This document shows, piece by piece, positions 33,445 through 43,903 of a stretch of 64,000 bases of DNA. Within the stretch, counting starts at the first letter, position 1; each line of letters opens with the position of its first letter. This stretch comes from Haliclona indistincta. Lineage: Eukaryota; Porifera; Demospongiae; Haplosclerida; Chalinidae. The translations under genes were made by a program, and so were the position numbers. The notes beneath the pieces are model-generated. The model worked only from the letters and a program-made list of their open reading frames with translations, did no database searches and had not been told where the DNA came from. The stretch covers positions 8,631,367-8,695,366 of the forward strand of contig OZ024783.1 in NCBI GenBank assembly GCA_964017065.1. The letters are read 5' to 3'.

Positions 33445-35573
33445 AATTGCTTACAGAGAAGAATATATCACGTTGTTATTTTCCAAAAGATGCAACCATT
33501 ATTTATCAACAAATACATGGCTTCTCTGATGCGTCAGAATTGGCATATGCTGCTGTCGTATATCTACGCCAAGTAGACTCTACTGGTACTGTACACATCG
33601 TACTTGTTGCAGCTAAGACAAAAGTTGCGCCGATCAAAAGACAGAGCATACCACGTTTAGAGCTCTGTGGAGCTGGTCTGCTCGCACAGCTATTGCATCA
33701 TTGTCAAATTACATTTAAATTTCCTTTGAGAGACACTTTTGCGTGGACAGACAGTACCATTGTATTGAATTGGCTCGCCGGGAATCCGCGACGGTTCAAA
33801 GCATTTGTGGGAAACAGAGTCTCGCAAATTATAGATCTTGTTCCACCTAACCGCTGGCACTTTGTAGAAGGCATTGAGAATCCAGCAGACTGTGCTTCTC
33901 GCGGACTATACGGTTCTGAGTTGTTGACACACAAATTATGGTGGTCAGGACCACAATGGCTGACTTTGGGAATCCATCATTGGCCTAAACAACCAACTCT
34001 ATCTCCAAATAATCTATCTGAAGAAGCTGATGAAATCTGTGCTCACACTGCTGTTCTTCAGCCTGTTTCATCTACTGTCATTCCTATGGATCAGTACTCA
34101 AGCTATACACAACTCAAGAGAATTACAGTTTGGATTAGACGATTCGTCAAGAATTGCCAAACAGCTGCTAATGTCAGAACTACTGGTCCTCTGACTGCAA
34201 GGGAATTGGAACAAGCTCAAAACTACTGGATTGTAATATCTCAACGAGATCATTTCTCAAAGGAGATCAATCTGCTCAATCAAAACAAGCCAGTTTCCAA
34301 ATCGAGCTCATTACGATCACTACATCCTTTCATTGACCAAGCAGGTATCATTCGCGTTGGTGGTCGTCAGCAAAACTCTAACCAAAACTACAGCAAACAA
34401 CATCCTGTCATCCTCCATGGAAAGCATATCATCTCAAAGCTGATTGTTAGTGCAGAACATCTGCGACTACTTCATGCTGGACCGCTACTCATGAATGCAT
34501 CACTAAGGCGTTGTTTCCACTTTCTAGGAGGGCGCAGAGTCGTTCGGTTCATCACACGCAGTTGCGTCATATGCAAGCGGCAAACAGCTCGAGCTCATCC
34601 ACCACCATTGATGGGTCAACTTCCTGCCGAACGCATCACTCCTGATATCGTTTTCAGTCACGTAGGAATTGACTATGCTGGGCCATTACTCATCAAGTTT
34701 GGTTATGTTCGTAAACCTACTCTAAAAAAGGCATATGTATGTGTATTTGTGTCTTTATCTACAAAGGCTGTTCATCTCGAACTGGTTTCCGATCTCACAA
34801 CAGAAGCATTCATAGCTTGTCTGCGACGCTTTGTAGCCAGAAGAGGTAAACCAATAAACATCTGGAGTGACCATGGGACTAACTTCATAGGAGCAGCTCG
34901 GCAGCTCAATGAATTATATGCATTCCTCAAGGAGAAGAAAACAACTGAAGTTATTTCCCGCTTCTGTTCTGATCAATCCATTACGTGGGATTTTATTCCC
35001 GAGCATGCGCCACATTTCGGCGGTTTATGGGAAGCCGCTGTCAAAAGCTTCAAACGACATCTATATCGAATAATGGGAGATACGAAACTCACGTTTGAAG
35101 AGATGACAACCACTTTGACGCAAATCGAGGCATGTCTTAACAGCAGACCACTCACTCCCCTTCCTACTAGCGAAGACGCTAATTTCGAAGTGCTCACTCC
35201 GGGACATTTCTTGATCGGGCGTCCTCTGGAAGCACTACCCGACTGTCAAGATGTCTCACTTCAAGTCAACCTGCTCAAGCGATGGAACCTATGCCAAACT
35301 CTGATAAGACATTTTTGGAAGCGATGGTCAACAGAATACATTACCAATTTGCAGAGAATGACTAAGTGGCAAACTAAGAACTCAAATCTCACTGTGGGAG
35401 ATGTGGTTATTGTACAAGAAAAGAATTCAACGCCCACTCGATGGCCGATAGCCAAGATCATAGCTGTCTATCCAGGACGTGATGGTGTTGTTCGAGTGGT
35501 GGACGTCAAAACAGCTACAGGAACTTACACTAGACCCTCAGTCAAGATAATACCTCTATCAGTAGACAATTGA
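33312..35573 (+). CDS. BEL/Pao RNase H-integrase frame (C-terminal part of polyprotein)
   Basis: A 753-residue frame continuing the polyprotein in another phase. RNase H motifs are GFSDASELAYAAVVY, LELCGAGLLAQLL and WTDSTIVLNWLAG, followed by NPADCASRG. The integrase starts with an HHCC-type zinc region (HLRLLHAGPLLMNASLRR then CVICKRQ). Its core has GIDYAGPLL, IWSDHGTNFIGAAR and HFGGLWEAAVKSFKRHL, giving the D, D and E positions. A chromodomain is not evident. The first codons overlap the end of the preceding frame, so the ATG at 33312 is not a natural start. Confidence 0.82.
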   Translation: MDRSCDLTIKAKILLQRLWEEKIQWDDQVPEALLQIWLRWRTELKLLTEKNISRCYFPKDATIIYQQIHGFSDASELAYAAVVYLRQVDSTGTVHIVLVAAKTKVAPIKRQSIPRLELCGAGLLAQLLHHCQITFKFPLRDTFAWTDSTIVLNWLAGNPRRFKAFVGNRVSQIIDLVPPNRWHFVEGIENPADCASRGLYGSELLTHKLWWSGPQWLTLGIHHWPKQPTLSPNNLSEEADEICAHTAVLQPVSSTVIPMDQYSSYTQLKRITVWIRRFVKNCQTAANVRTTGPLTARELEQAQNYWIVISQRDHFSKEINLLNQNKPVSKSSSLRSLHPFIDQAGIIRVGGRQQNSNQNYSKQHPVILHGKHIISKLIVSAEHLRLLHAGPLLMNASLRRCFHFLGGRRVVRFITRSCVICKRQTARAHPPPLMGQLPAERITPDIVFSHVGIDYAGPLLIKFGYVRKPTLKKAYVCVFVSLSTKAVHLELVSDLTTEAFIACLRRFVARRGKPINIWSDHGTNFIGAARQLNELYAFLKEKKTTEVISRFCSDQSITWDFIPEHAPHFGGLWEAAVKSFKRHLYRIMGDTKLTFEEMTTTLTQIEACLNSRPLTPLPTSEDANFEVLTPGHFLIGRPLEALPDCQDVSLQVNLLKRWNLCQTLIRHFWKRWSTEYITNLQRMTKWQTKNSNLTVGDVVIVQEKNSTPTRWPIAKIIAVYPGRDGVVRVVDVKTATGTYTRPSVKIIPLSVDN

Positions 35574-35652
35574 ACAGAATTCACTATTTTTTTAGACTCT
35601 TATCACTATCATATAGTAATTATTTAAAACCATTGGTTTTATCCCGCCGGTA

Positions 35653-35815
35653 TGTTGACATCATTTTCTATGACGTCATTTTCATGTATATATATTGTGC
35701 TGCTCAATAAAATAATCAGTTCTGTTCTGTCCCTCTACGGTATCTCCATGTCGAGCGTTTTTAGTTTCGAGAAGATACACACACACAGATAGTATATCGT
35801 CTCATCGGTGCAACA
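35653..35815 (+). repeat. Candidate 3' LTR
   Basis: Begins TGTTG and ends CAACA, short inverted ends typical of LTRs, with an AATAAA signal near 35707. It lies 80 bases after the integrase stop. No second copy was found upstream of gag, so the call is tentative. Confidence 0.35.
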
Positions 35816-35859
35816 CTAGAAACCACCTAGTGCAACACCTACCACAGTGCAAGCAATGC

Positions 35860-36451
35860 TTAACCCTTTAACTACTAAATTATCTTGCTGAAATTTTAAC
35901 CTCGTAAATGCTGACCACTTGTGAATATCTCGTGTGTCTTTTGTGCTACTGGTCTCAAATTTGCGTCCTTTTACGCCAGTGAGTAGCCGCAATTGCCCAT
36001 ACTCAAGTCGGTCGATATGCCCCTCCCACTCCGAAAGTAAGCCAATAAAGTGCAGCGACCTCGTCAAATTTTCTTCAAAGTTAGTCCTTTGGGGCTGGCT
36101 ACTGAAAAGTACATGTAAATAGCAGTGGTTTTGGTCAATGTAAAATGTAGCCCTGATCGTAGAGAATGCGCCAAAATATGTTTTCCGAGCACCCGAAGCC
36201 ATAAAATGTCCAAATTTTCTTGGCGGCCATTTTGTTTTTCCTAAAATGTTGTGAAATTTGCACTGAAGCCATAGAAATGTCGAAGCCAATACGTTTAGCG
36301 CAGGGGGCGCGCCGAAAACCAGTCAATTTTTTGTGGTTATTTGTATTCTTCAATTTGGCTTAATTTTGGGATATTTTAGCACTTTTCATAAAGTTATGCT
36401 GTCTGAAGTATGTATGACGCACAATTGCATCATTAGGGCTTAAAGGGTTAA
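35860..36451 (+). mobile_element. piggyBac-type miniature element, copy 2
   Basis: Flanked by TTAA on both sides, with CCCTTTAA and TTAAAGGG ends, closely matching 11415-12004 in sequence, length and orientation. Sequence on both sides (GCAACACCTACC, GCAAGCAATGC) belongs to the degenerate repeat described at 36452-36700, so the element inserted into that repeat. Confidence 0.85.
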
Positions 36452-36700
36452 CATAATAGACATGAATGAAGTGCAGTACAACACATACTGCACAGTGCAA
36501 ACAATGCCTAGATCAACATATAGACAAGAATGCAGTACAGTGCAACACATACTGCACAATGTAAGCAAAACATAACATATAGACAAAACGCAAGCAATGC
36601 ATAACTTATACATGTAAACGAGAAACAAGTATACCGTGCAACACCTACTGCCTCCCTCACAAGCAATGCTCAACGAACAGACAGAAAATAATTATAGAGC
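36452..36700. repeat. Degenerate tandem repeat (CAACACATACTGCACA...GCAAGCAATGC)
   Basis: Variants of CAACACATACTGCACA, GCAAGCAATGCATA and CATATAGACAA recur irregularly at 36452-36700 and also just left of the piggyBac-type element. Reading frames across it are repeat-derived. Confidence 0.6.
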
Positions 36701-36839
36701 AACACACATGCAACGCACATGCAGCTGCAGCTGAGAGACGAACAATAACTACAGCACAACATATGAAGGCACAGCGCAAGCAACTAGCACAAAGACAATA
36801 AATAGCCACAACTACAGCACAAAGCGTAGAACACAAAAT

Positions 36840-37449
36840 TACAAGAAAATTTGAAAAAATTTCTATTTTGTGTTGGAGCAGTCCAAGCACTGAGTAGACA
36901 TAATATTATTAGGAAATTTAGGAAAGCAAGCCATGTCTGGATCAGTGTTGCAAATGTACGATTCTTCAAAAACAAAATCATCTCCGTACAAATTGTATCA
37001 ATGCAACTCCAACTAAATTAAACATAACAGCTAGCAAGTGTAATTTATATCCTTCCGGGACTCTGTAATTGAAAATAGTGTACACTTGTTTGCCATCTTC
37101 ATCAGGGGACTTTTTCAACATCGCACTGAAAACATTTTCTATGATAGTTTCTGTCACTTTACTAGTAATGCAATCGAAGCAGCTTCTTGCACTTGGATGC
37201 TTTTTACAACAACAATAAAGCACAGCCAGTGGCACTACAATAAAGATACTTATCAACCACCAAACAGAGAAGACAATAATTTCTGGTAACTCCTTGCGGT
37301 ATGCATAGTAGCTGTAGGTTTGCTCCATTGTTCTTAGTAGTGGTAGTAGCGGCTATAGTGAGACCGTGACAAGTTTGTAAGTATTCTTCAGCAGCAGAAA
37401 CTTGATTGCAAATGGAATCTGTAGTCACAAGTATTATGATGACGTACAT
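36840..37449 (-). pseudogene. Small membrane protein gene, frame-broken
   Basis: A minus-strand frame from 37449 starts MYVIIILVTTDSICNQVSAA (signal-peptide-like), then shifts near 37330 to MEQTYSYYAYRKELPEIIV with a membrane segment FSVWWLISIFIVVPLAVLYC and the Cys-rich CCCKKHPSARSCFDC. After RVPEGYKLHLLAVMFNLVGV it shifts again near 36980 into LYGDDFVFEESYICNTDPDM. The order of membrane segment, amphipathic stretch and short Cys-bearing extracellular piece matches 6768-7912, where an equivalent frame break occurs. Either both are decaying copies or both contain tiny introns that I cannot define. Confidence 0.5.
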
Positions 37450-38134
37450 GATTTCCTTTTATGGTATGCTTTATTTTTAGTACTAATACTATTATTACTC
37501 TTTTGCCTTTTCAACCATGCAAAGTGAGTAACAGCTGCTCTTAGATTACTAATGTTGTGACAAGAATGAGAGGTGTGGTTACAATTAACACTCATCTCTC
37601 AACCAATTGCTACAGAAACATTGAATGTTATATCGCAACAAGCTTTACTCTCTCAAGGCCTGGTTTACAATTCATACTATCGAAATAGCCTAGCACGGCA
37701 CCCAAGAATTATTTTTGACACACCTACATCCACATAGACGCACAACAAAAATGAATACCTTGGAAAATGACTGGTAACTCTTTTTTTGACTTTTAGTGCT
37801 GTAACTATTATTCCACTTGGTTAGGAGAGACAATTATGAATTAACTGCAAACTATCAGTGTGATAGTTAGTGTTAGTAGAGTATTGGTTTGTACTGTAAC
37901 AATAGCATAGTAATTAAGCATAGTAATACTCATTATCTGTTTCTAAGAACGAATACACCATTAGAAAGTTGTTATAATTGAAGTGAGGAGTTGTTCACAG
38001 ACTGGCTCTTGATAATGCTATTTTGAAATGCTCTTTTGGACTACTGTTACATTTCTGTAGGATTTGAGATTTGAAAATAGATGATAGTCACAATAGTGAT
38101 GATTGCTAGTTTATCTAGCTTGTTCGTTTATCAG
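37450..38134. other. Intergenic, nothing recognised
   Basis: AT-rich sequence without supported frames, repeats or RNA genes. Confidence 0.4.
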
Positions 38135-40033
38135 ATTCAGATCTTAGTGTCTTTAGACATGTACAGTTTACCACCAAGTGAAATAGAATGCTAATACATG
38201 CATTGTAGCCGCCATCTTGTTGTAGCCGCCTCTACATAAAGACACACTACCATGTGACTTGAATAACCAAAAAGTAAAAGATAATGTTTTTTTGTGCAGA
38301 TTCAAATGTTTTTAGCAAAGTAAACAGTAGGAAGCAGTGTGAAAAAATTAATATTACAGAAAGATGTTTAGGCAATTAATTTTATTGATTGCCAACAAAA
38401 GCAATGAGTGGTTCTCTTTCAACATTAAAACTGACATCAGGAACACGCACATCTTGGACTTCAGGATGAGACAGCTCTAACTCACGTTCGGCATCTTGTG
38501 GCTGCTGTAACTCTTGTTCCCTCCTTCTGCTCCCAAAACCTTTAAGACAGTCATACACACCATATTTGGTTAAAACCAAACAAATAATAGACAGTACAGC
38601 ACATACAATTGGTACAATGATCAATGCATGAATAAGAAGTGATGAAAACTTATGGAAAGATAAAGGATTGGTATTGTTACACAAAAGAGCAATTAGAAAA
38701 TTGAGATCAACTAAGAGTAGTGTATCAGTGATATTGAGTAACTTACTTTTGTATGGTTTGATCAGAAATTGAGCACACAATAAAATGAAAAGTATGGTTT
38801 GAGTGTAAAGCAAAGAATCTGGTAAACCTTGTATGCCAACGATGGCTATCCATACTACAAAGTACACTCCAGAGTACCAGCGATACTTGTCCTTGTAGCA
38901 AGACTGAAACTCATCAAGAAATGGCTTGATTTTGAAGAGATTGATCACACGTTGTAGGAAAGGAGCTGATAGCAGTATGATCACTAATGGTAGAATCACC
39001 ACCAGCAACACTAAGAGAGCAGGAATAGCTAATGGAAGGTGTTGTGGTGAAAAGAAGATGATATCAGGTTGAATCGATACCATGTACATTGAATAGTGTT
39101 GAGCCTCAAGCACAGTAGGTGTTAGAATATTAATGCTAATATCAGCTAGTGACCAAAATGATAGCAACTTAGAGGTGAAGCCAACCTAAGAGATACATGG
39201 CAACGTTGTAAAACCCTTTGAGGTAGTGCTCGCATTCGTATTTTCTTAGGAACTGAACACTTTGGATACCAACGAGCAAGAGCAGTGATGCCTAGTAGAA
39301 CCAAGAGCACTGTAAGAGGACCAAGTACACGAAGAGAATAGTTGTACAGCTTTGGAATGGATTCAAAGAAACACCACGGTATCCTACCGAACAGCTCAAG
39401 ATTGAGCAAAGCTACTGAAGTAATGATGGACACAACTGTACTCAAAGTGGAGTATTCTGAATAGTCATCAAGTGGTATGTGATTGACCACTGCCAGGAAT
39501 AACATTGGACCATAAAGAAAGCCACATCCAATACTGTGCTTGAACCTGACTACCAAGAAAAGGAATATTGTGATCAGAATCTGAAAGATAAGTGCAAGAA
39601 ATACGATTGAAACAGCTTTTGATATATTGCAGTTATCCTGAGGAATGCAATGAATCGAGAGAAATGAGAACACGAAATGCTCAGGACATGTTCTACAGCG
39701 CGCACCTCCTCTTCCATTTGAGCACTGTGTTCCATTTAGCAAGAAGTGGTTGTTGCCACTATGTATTCCAGAAGGACAAGGTGGATTGTTCATCTTGCAC
39801 TCAGAATACTTGCATCGAGCGACTATGTATTCATCATGTACTGTGCCATACCAGTATCCATGTGACACACAAACAGCTCCCAATGCAGTTGAACATATTG
39901 TCTGTTCAATATTCGTAGCACATTTGCATACATTCAATTTTGAATCATAAGTGAAACCTAATGGACAGCTGCTTATATTGAGGACGATCGTAATGTTAGC
40001 ATTTGAATTACTACATGACAGACGCAGCAAAAT
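38135..40033 (-). repeat. Direct duplication, copy A (of 41970-43903)
   Basis: Begins in the 3' flank (CAGATCTTAGTGTCTTTAGA) and runs through the C-terminal half of the receptor gene to a sharp end at ACAGACGCAGC(A/G)AAATGTTT, after which the two copies differ completely. The copies are near-identical over the coding part and more diverged in the 3' flank. Confidence 0.9.
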
Positions 40034-40254
40034 GTTTGTCCTGGTTGGAGGAGGATGGTGATGGAGTGGTTGTAGTGCTGGGCTCCTTTGAGAGCCAAGT
40101 TGAGGAAGAGGCAAGGAGTGGAGTAGCCTCCCTCCCAGCAGGAGGAGTTGTTTATACCAGTCTGGCTGCTGTCCACATAGATTAGCCTCTGGTCAGTAAC
40201 ACAGCATAGAGAGACCACTGGCAGAGCCAGTAGGAAAATTACAACAGCAGACAT
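38382..40254 (-). pseudogene. Truncated, chimeric duplicate of the receptor gene
   Basis: The N-terminal piece (from 40254) has a signal peptide (MSAVVIFLLALPVVSLCC), then QRLIYVDSSQTGINNSSCWE and a short beta-helix start. At about 40034 it is joined, out of frame, to the Cys-rich and membrane parts copied from the neighbouring gene (RLSCSNSNANITIVLNISSC onward). Relative to the intact copy, 19 net bases are missing at about 39160 (residues RAMCILMM region), which splits the membrane part into frames 39146-40114 and 38382-39167. The C-terminal piece is otherwise preserved to IAFVGNQ. The N-terminal sequence differs from that of the intact gene (MAAIRFLSHSSLILLIAVIN), so it came from another family member. 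Confidence 0.85.
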
Positions 40255-40890
40255 CTCTAAGTGTGCAATTGCTGCCGATGTTATGCACTAAAGTTTTCAT
40301 TGTTTATATACACCTGCAATGCATACATGCTGCACGTGCTTGCTTGCATCAAATTATGTAATGATTGATTGCATCAGCGCCTTGAAGGCTGCTCTTGTTT
40401 TGCTCTATACTTGTGAGAGTTTCCACACTTTTTGATGTCAATTCTGTATGACCATATTGGACCAATTTCCTGCATTTCCTTGCAAATAACACAAACTGCT
40501 TTCAGATAAGCGTTTTAAAAGAATAAACTGCTGAGGTAAAACAAGTTGTATAACATTAGGAGATACTTGATACAAGAACTCATGACCAAATAAGCCGGCT
40601 ATGTAATGCATGTACTCATCAAAATGCAATGTGTGCAAAAGGATAGTTGTACTGTCGTCTGCTACTATTTTCATTTCGGCAAATTCTATATTGAACTATA
40701 CATGTACACAAATGCAAATTACCGGAAATTCTGGGAATGTTGCAGATAAAGGCACCAAACTTTGTATATTTATTTACTAGTACATATCAAGTAATTCCAT
40801 GGTAAGTACCACTTTTGAAAGAATTCTTAACAGGAGAATAAATCTTAATATTATCAAAAATTGCCCTGGCACTATCAGCAAATTTTCAAA
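40255..40890. other. Intergenic, nothing recognised
   Basis: Upstream of the chimeric pseudogene; no supported feature. Confidence 0.4.
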
Positions 40891-41346
40891 TTACTCTGTA
40901 GTCTTAAGAAACAACTCAACAGAATTTAGTATGCAATATTGCAATTACATGTGGCTACACAGCTCTGTACAGTTCCACTGGGATTTCTTACATGAACACA
41001 CTCTTGCAGCCACATTTTATCAGTTCTGCAGAGAAGAGTGGCGGTGTGCACCACACTGGCACCCAAGACAAATTCTCCTTATTCGATGTCAAGCACCCTC
41101 ACCAGAAGAGTACAGTTGGACATCGAATAAGGAGAAATTGTCTTGGGTGTCAGTGTGGTACACACCGCCACTCTCCTCTGCTGCCTGCAGTGAACTGATA
41201 AAGTGTGGCTGCAAGAGTGACAAGGGTTGTGGTGCAACATGTTCATGTAATAAACCCCAGTGGAACTGTACAGAGCTGGGTAGCCACATGAAATTGCAAT
41301 ATTGCATACTAAATTCTGTTGAGTTGTTTGTTAGACTACGGAGTAA
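40891..41346. repeat. Long hairpin (about 200-bp inverted arms) carrying a Cys-rich ORF fragment
   Basis: 40891-41090 and 41118-41346 are imperfect inverted copies separated by about 28 bases; the right arm holds about 25 bases (TGTTGCACCACAACCCTTGT) absent from the left. The right arm encodes WVSVWYTPPLSSAACSELIK followed by CGCKSDKGCGATCSCNKPQW and CTEL, a CXC-rich tail known from repeated sponge and cnidarian ORFs. The structure is probably an inverted duplication of a fragment of such an ORF. Confidence 0.85.
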
Positions 41347-41969
41347 CATGGTTAAACAATGGGTTCATATTGTATGTTTGAGTACATATGCACTTGATTA
41401 CAATCAGTGAGTCCAGATTATTTACTATACACCAAAGAGAGTGAATCTTTAAAATTGCTCTGTATATAAGCCAGCCCAACTCCTGCTATTAGATTTTCTT
41501 TTAAGACACCAGACTCTCTCCTCCTTTTAAGACACCAGACTCTCGCTCGATCTAGATCTGTACACACAAGCCCTGTTCTACTACTCTTAAGCAGCAGAAC
41601 AATACTCCTACACTAGTTAGTTACTGACCAGTTTTTAGAAGGCTCTAGTATGTGCTGGCTATTCAGCGATAGTCCTACTTGAGTGACTGGTCACGTGCAT
41701 ATTATGCAATCATAAGATAACCTCTAACACTTAGCTGACAATGGAACGTGATATCGTCGAAGTATTATCGCCGCATCACTAAAAATGAAGTTCGAAAGGC
41801 ACTTGTCCGAATGCTTTGTGACTGTTTCGTTCTGGGAACTGCTCTGTTAAGACTTTAAGAAGAAAAGGAAGATGACAAATTAAACTCGATTTTCACCTAT
41901 TCCAGATTCGTCACTTGGCAATGTTTTCAAGCACTTTCTGTGCTACTGTGCAGTTTGGGCAACACCAGA
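41347..41969. other. Intergenic, nothing recognised
   Basis: Includes a short direct repeat (TTTTAAGACACCAGACTCTC twice near 41500-41545). No gene. Confidence 0.4.
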
Positions 41970-43903
41970 GATCAGATCTTAGTGTCTTTAGACATGTACA
42001 GTTTACCACCAAGTTAAATATCAATGTTTGAATGCTAAAACATGTACATGCATTGTAGCCGCCATCTTGTTTTCCGTCCATCTCTACATAAAGACGCACT
42101 ACCGTGTGATCTGAATGACCAAAAAGTAAAAGATAATATTTTTTGTGCAGATTCAAATGTTTTTAGCAAAGTAAACAGAGTAGGAAGCAGTGTGAGAAAT
42201 AATAAATTTAACAGAAAAACGTTTAGGCAATTATTGATTGCCAGCAAAAGCAATGAGTGGTTCTCTTTCAACATTAAAACTGACATCAGGAACACGCACA
42301 TCTTGGACTTCAGGATGAGATAGCTCTATCTCACGTTCGGCATCTTGTGGCTGCTGCATCTCCTGTTCTCTCTTTCTGCTCCCAAAACCTTTAAGACAGT
42401 CATACACACCATATTTGGTTAAAACCAAACAAATAATAGACAGTACAGCACATACAATTGGTACAATGATCAATGCATGAATAAGAAGTGATGAAAACTT
42501 ATGGAAAGATAAAGGATTGGTATTGTTACACAAAAGAGCAATTAGAAAATTGAGATCAACTAAGAGTAGTGTATCCGTGATATTGAGTAACTTACTTTTG
42601 TATGGTTTGATCAGAAATTGAGCACACAATAAAATGAAAAGTATTGTTTGAGTGTAAAGCAGAGAATCTGGTAAACCTTGTATGCCAACGATGGCTATCC
42701 ATACTACAAAGTACACTCCAGAGTACCAGCGATACTTGTCCTTGTAGCAAGACTGAAACTCATCAAGAAATGGCTTGATTTTGAAGAGATTGATCACACG
42801 TTGTAGGAAAGGAGCTGATAGCAGTATGATCACTAATGGTAGAATCACCACCAGCAACACTAAGAGAGCAGGAATAGCTAATGGAAGGTGTTGTGGTGAA
42901 AAGAAGGTGATATCAGGTTGAATCGATACCATGTACATTGAATAGTGTTGAGTCTCAAGCACAGTAGGTGTTAGAATATTAATGCTAATATCAGCTAGTG
43001 ACCAAAATGATAGCATCATCAGAATGCACATTGCTCTTAGAGGTGAAGCCAACCTAAGAGATACATGGCAACGTTGTAAAACCCTTTGAGGTAGTGCTCG
43101 CATTCGTATTTTCTTAGGAACTGAACACTTTGGATACCAACGAGCAAGAGCAGTGATGCCTAGTAGAACCAAGAGCACTGTAAGAGGACCAAGTACACGA
43201 AGAGAATAGTTGTACAGCTTTGGAATGGATTCAAAGAAACACCACGGTATCCTACCGAACAGCTCAAGATTGAGCAAAGCTACTGAAGTAAAGATGGACA
43301 CAACTGTACTCAAAGTGGAGTATTCTGAATAGTCGTCAAGTGGTATGTGATTGACCACTGCCAGGAATAACATTGGACCATAAAGAAAGCCACATCCAAT
43401 ACTGTGCTTGAACCTGACTACCAAGAAAAGGAATATTGTGATCAGAATCTGAAAGATAAGTGCAAGAAATACGATTGAAACAGCTTTTGATATATTGCAG
43501 TTATCCTGAGGAATGCAATGAATCGAGAGAAATGAGAACACGAAATGCTCAGGACATGTTCTACAGAGCACGCCTCCTCTTCCATTTGAGCACTGTGGTC
43601 CATTTAGCAAGAAGTAGTTGTTGCCACTATGTATTCCAGGTGGGCAAGGTGGATTGTTCATCTTGCACTCAGAATACTTGCATCGAGCAACAATGTATTC
43701 ATCATGTACTGTGCCATACCAGTATCCATGTGACACACAAACAGCTCCCAATACAGTTGAACATAGTGCCTGTTCAATTTGCGTAGCACATTTGCATACA
43801 TTCAATTTTGAATCATAAGTGAAACCTAATGGACAGCTGCTTATATTGAGGATGATTGTAATGTTAGCATTTGAATTACTACATGACAGACGCAGCGAAA
43901 TGT
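41970..43903 (-). repeat. Direct duplication, copy B (of 38135-40033)
   Basis: The 3' flank and C-terminal half of the intact receptor gene; see copy A. Spacing between the copies is about 3.8 kb. Confidence 0.9.

Larger units (their letters stand above)
30379..35815 (+). mobile_element. BEL/Pao-type LTR retroelement, 5' incomplete and frame-broken
   Basis: Gag, protease, reverse transcriptase, RNase H and integrase follow one another on the plus strand in BEL/Pao order. Two long frames overlap at 33312-33444, with the break inside the reverse transcriptase-RNase H junction. A possible 3' LTR is at 35653-35815, but I found no matching sequence before gag. Upstream is instead a doubled 15-bp repeat that also stands at the assembly gap. 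The copy is therefore probably defective. Confidence 0.85.
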
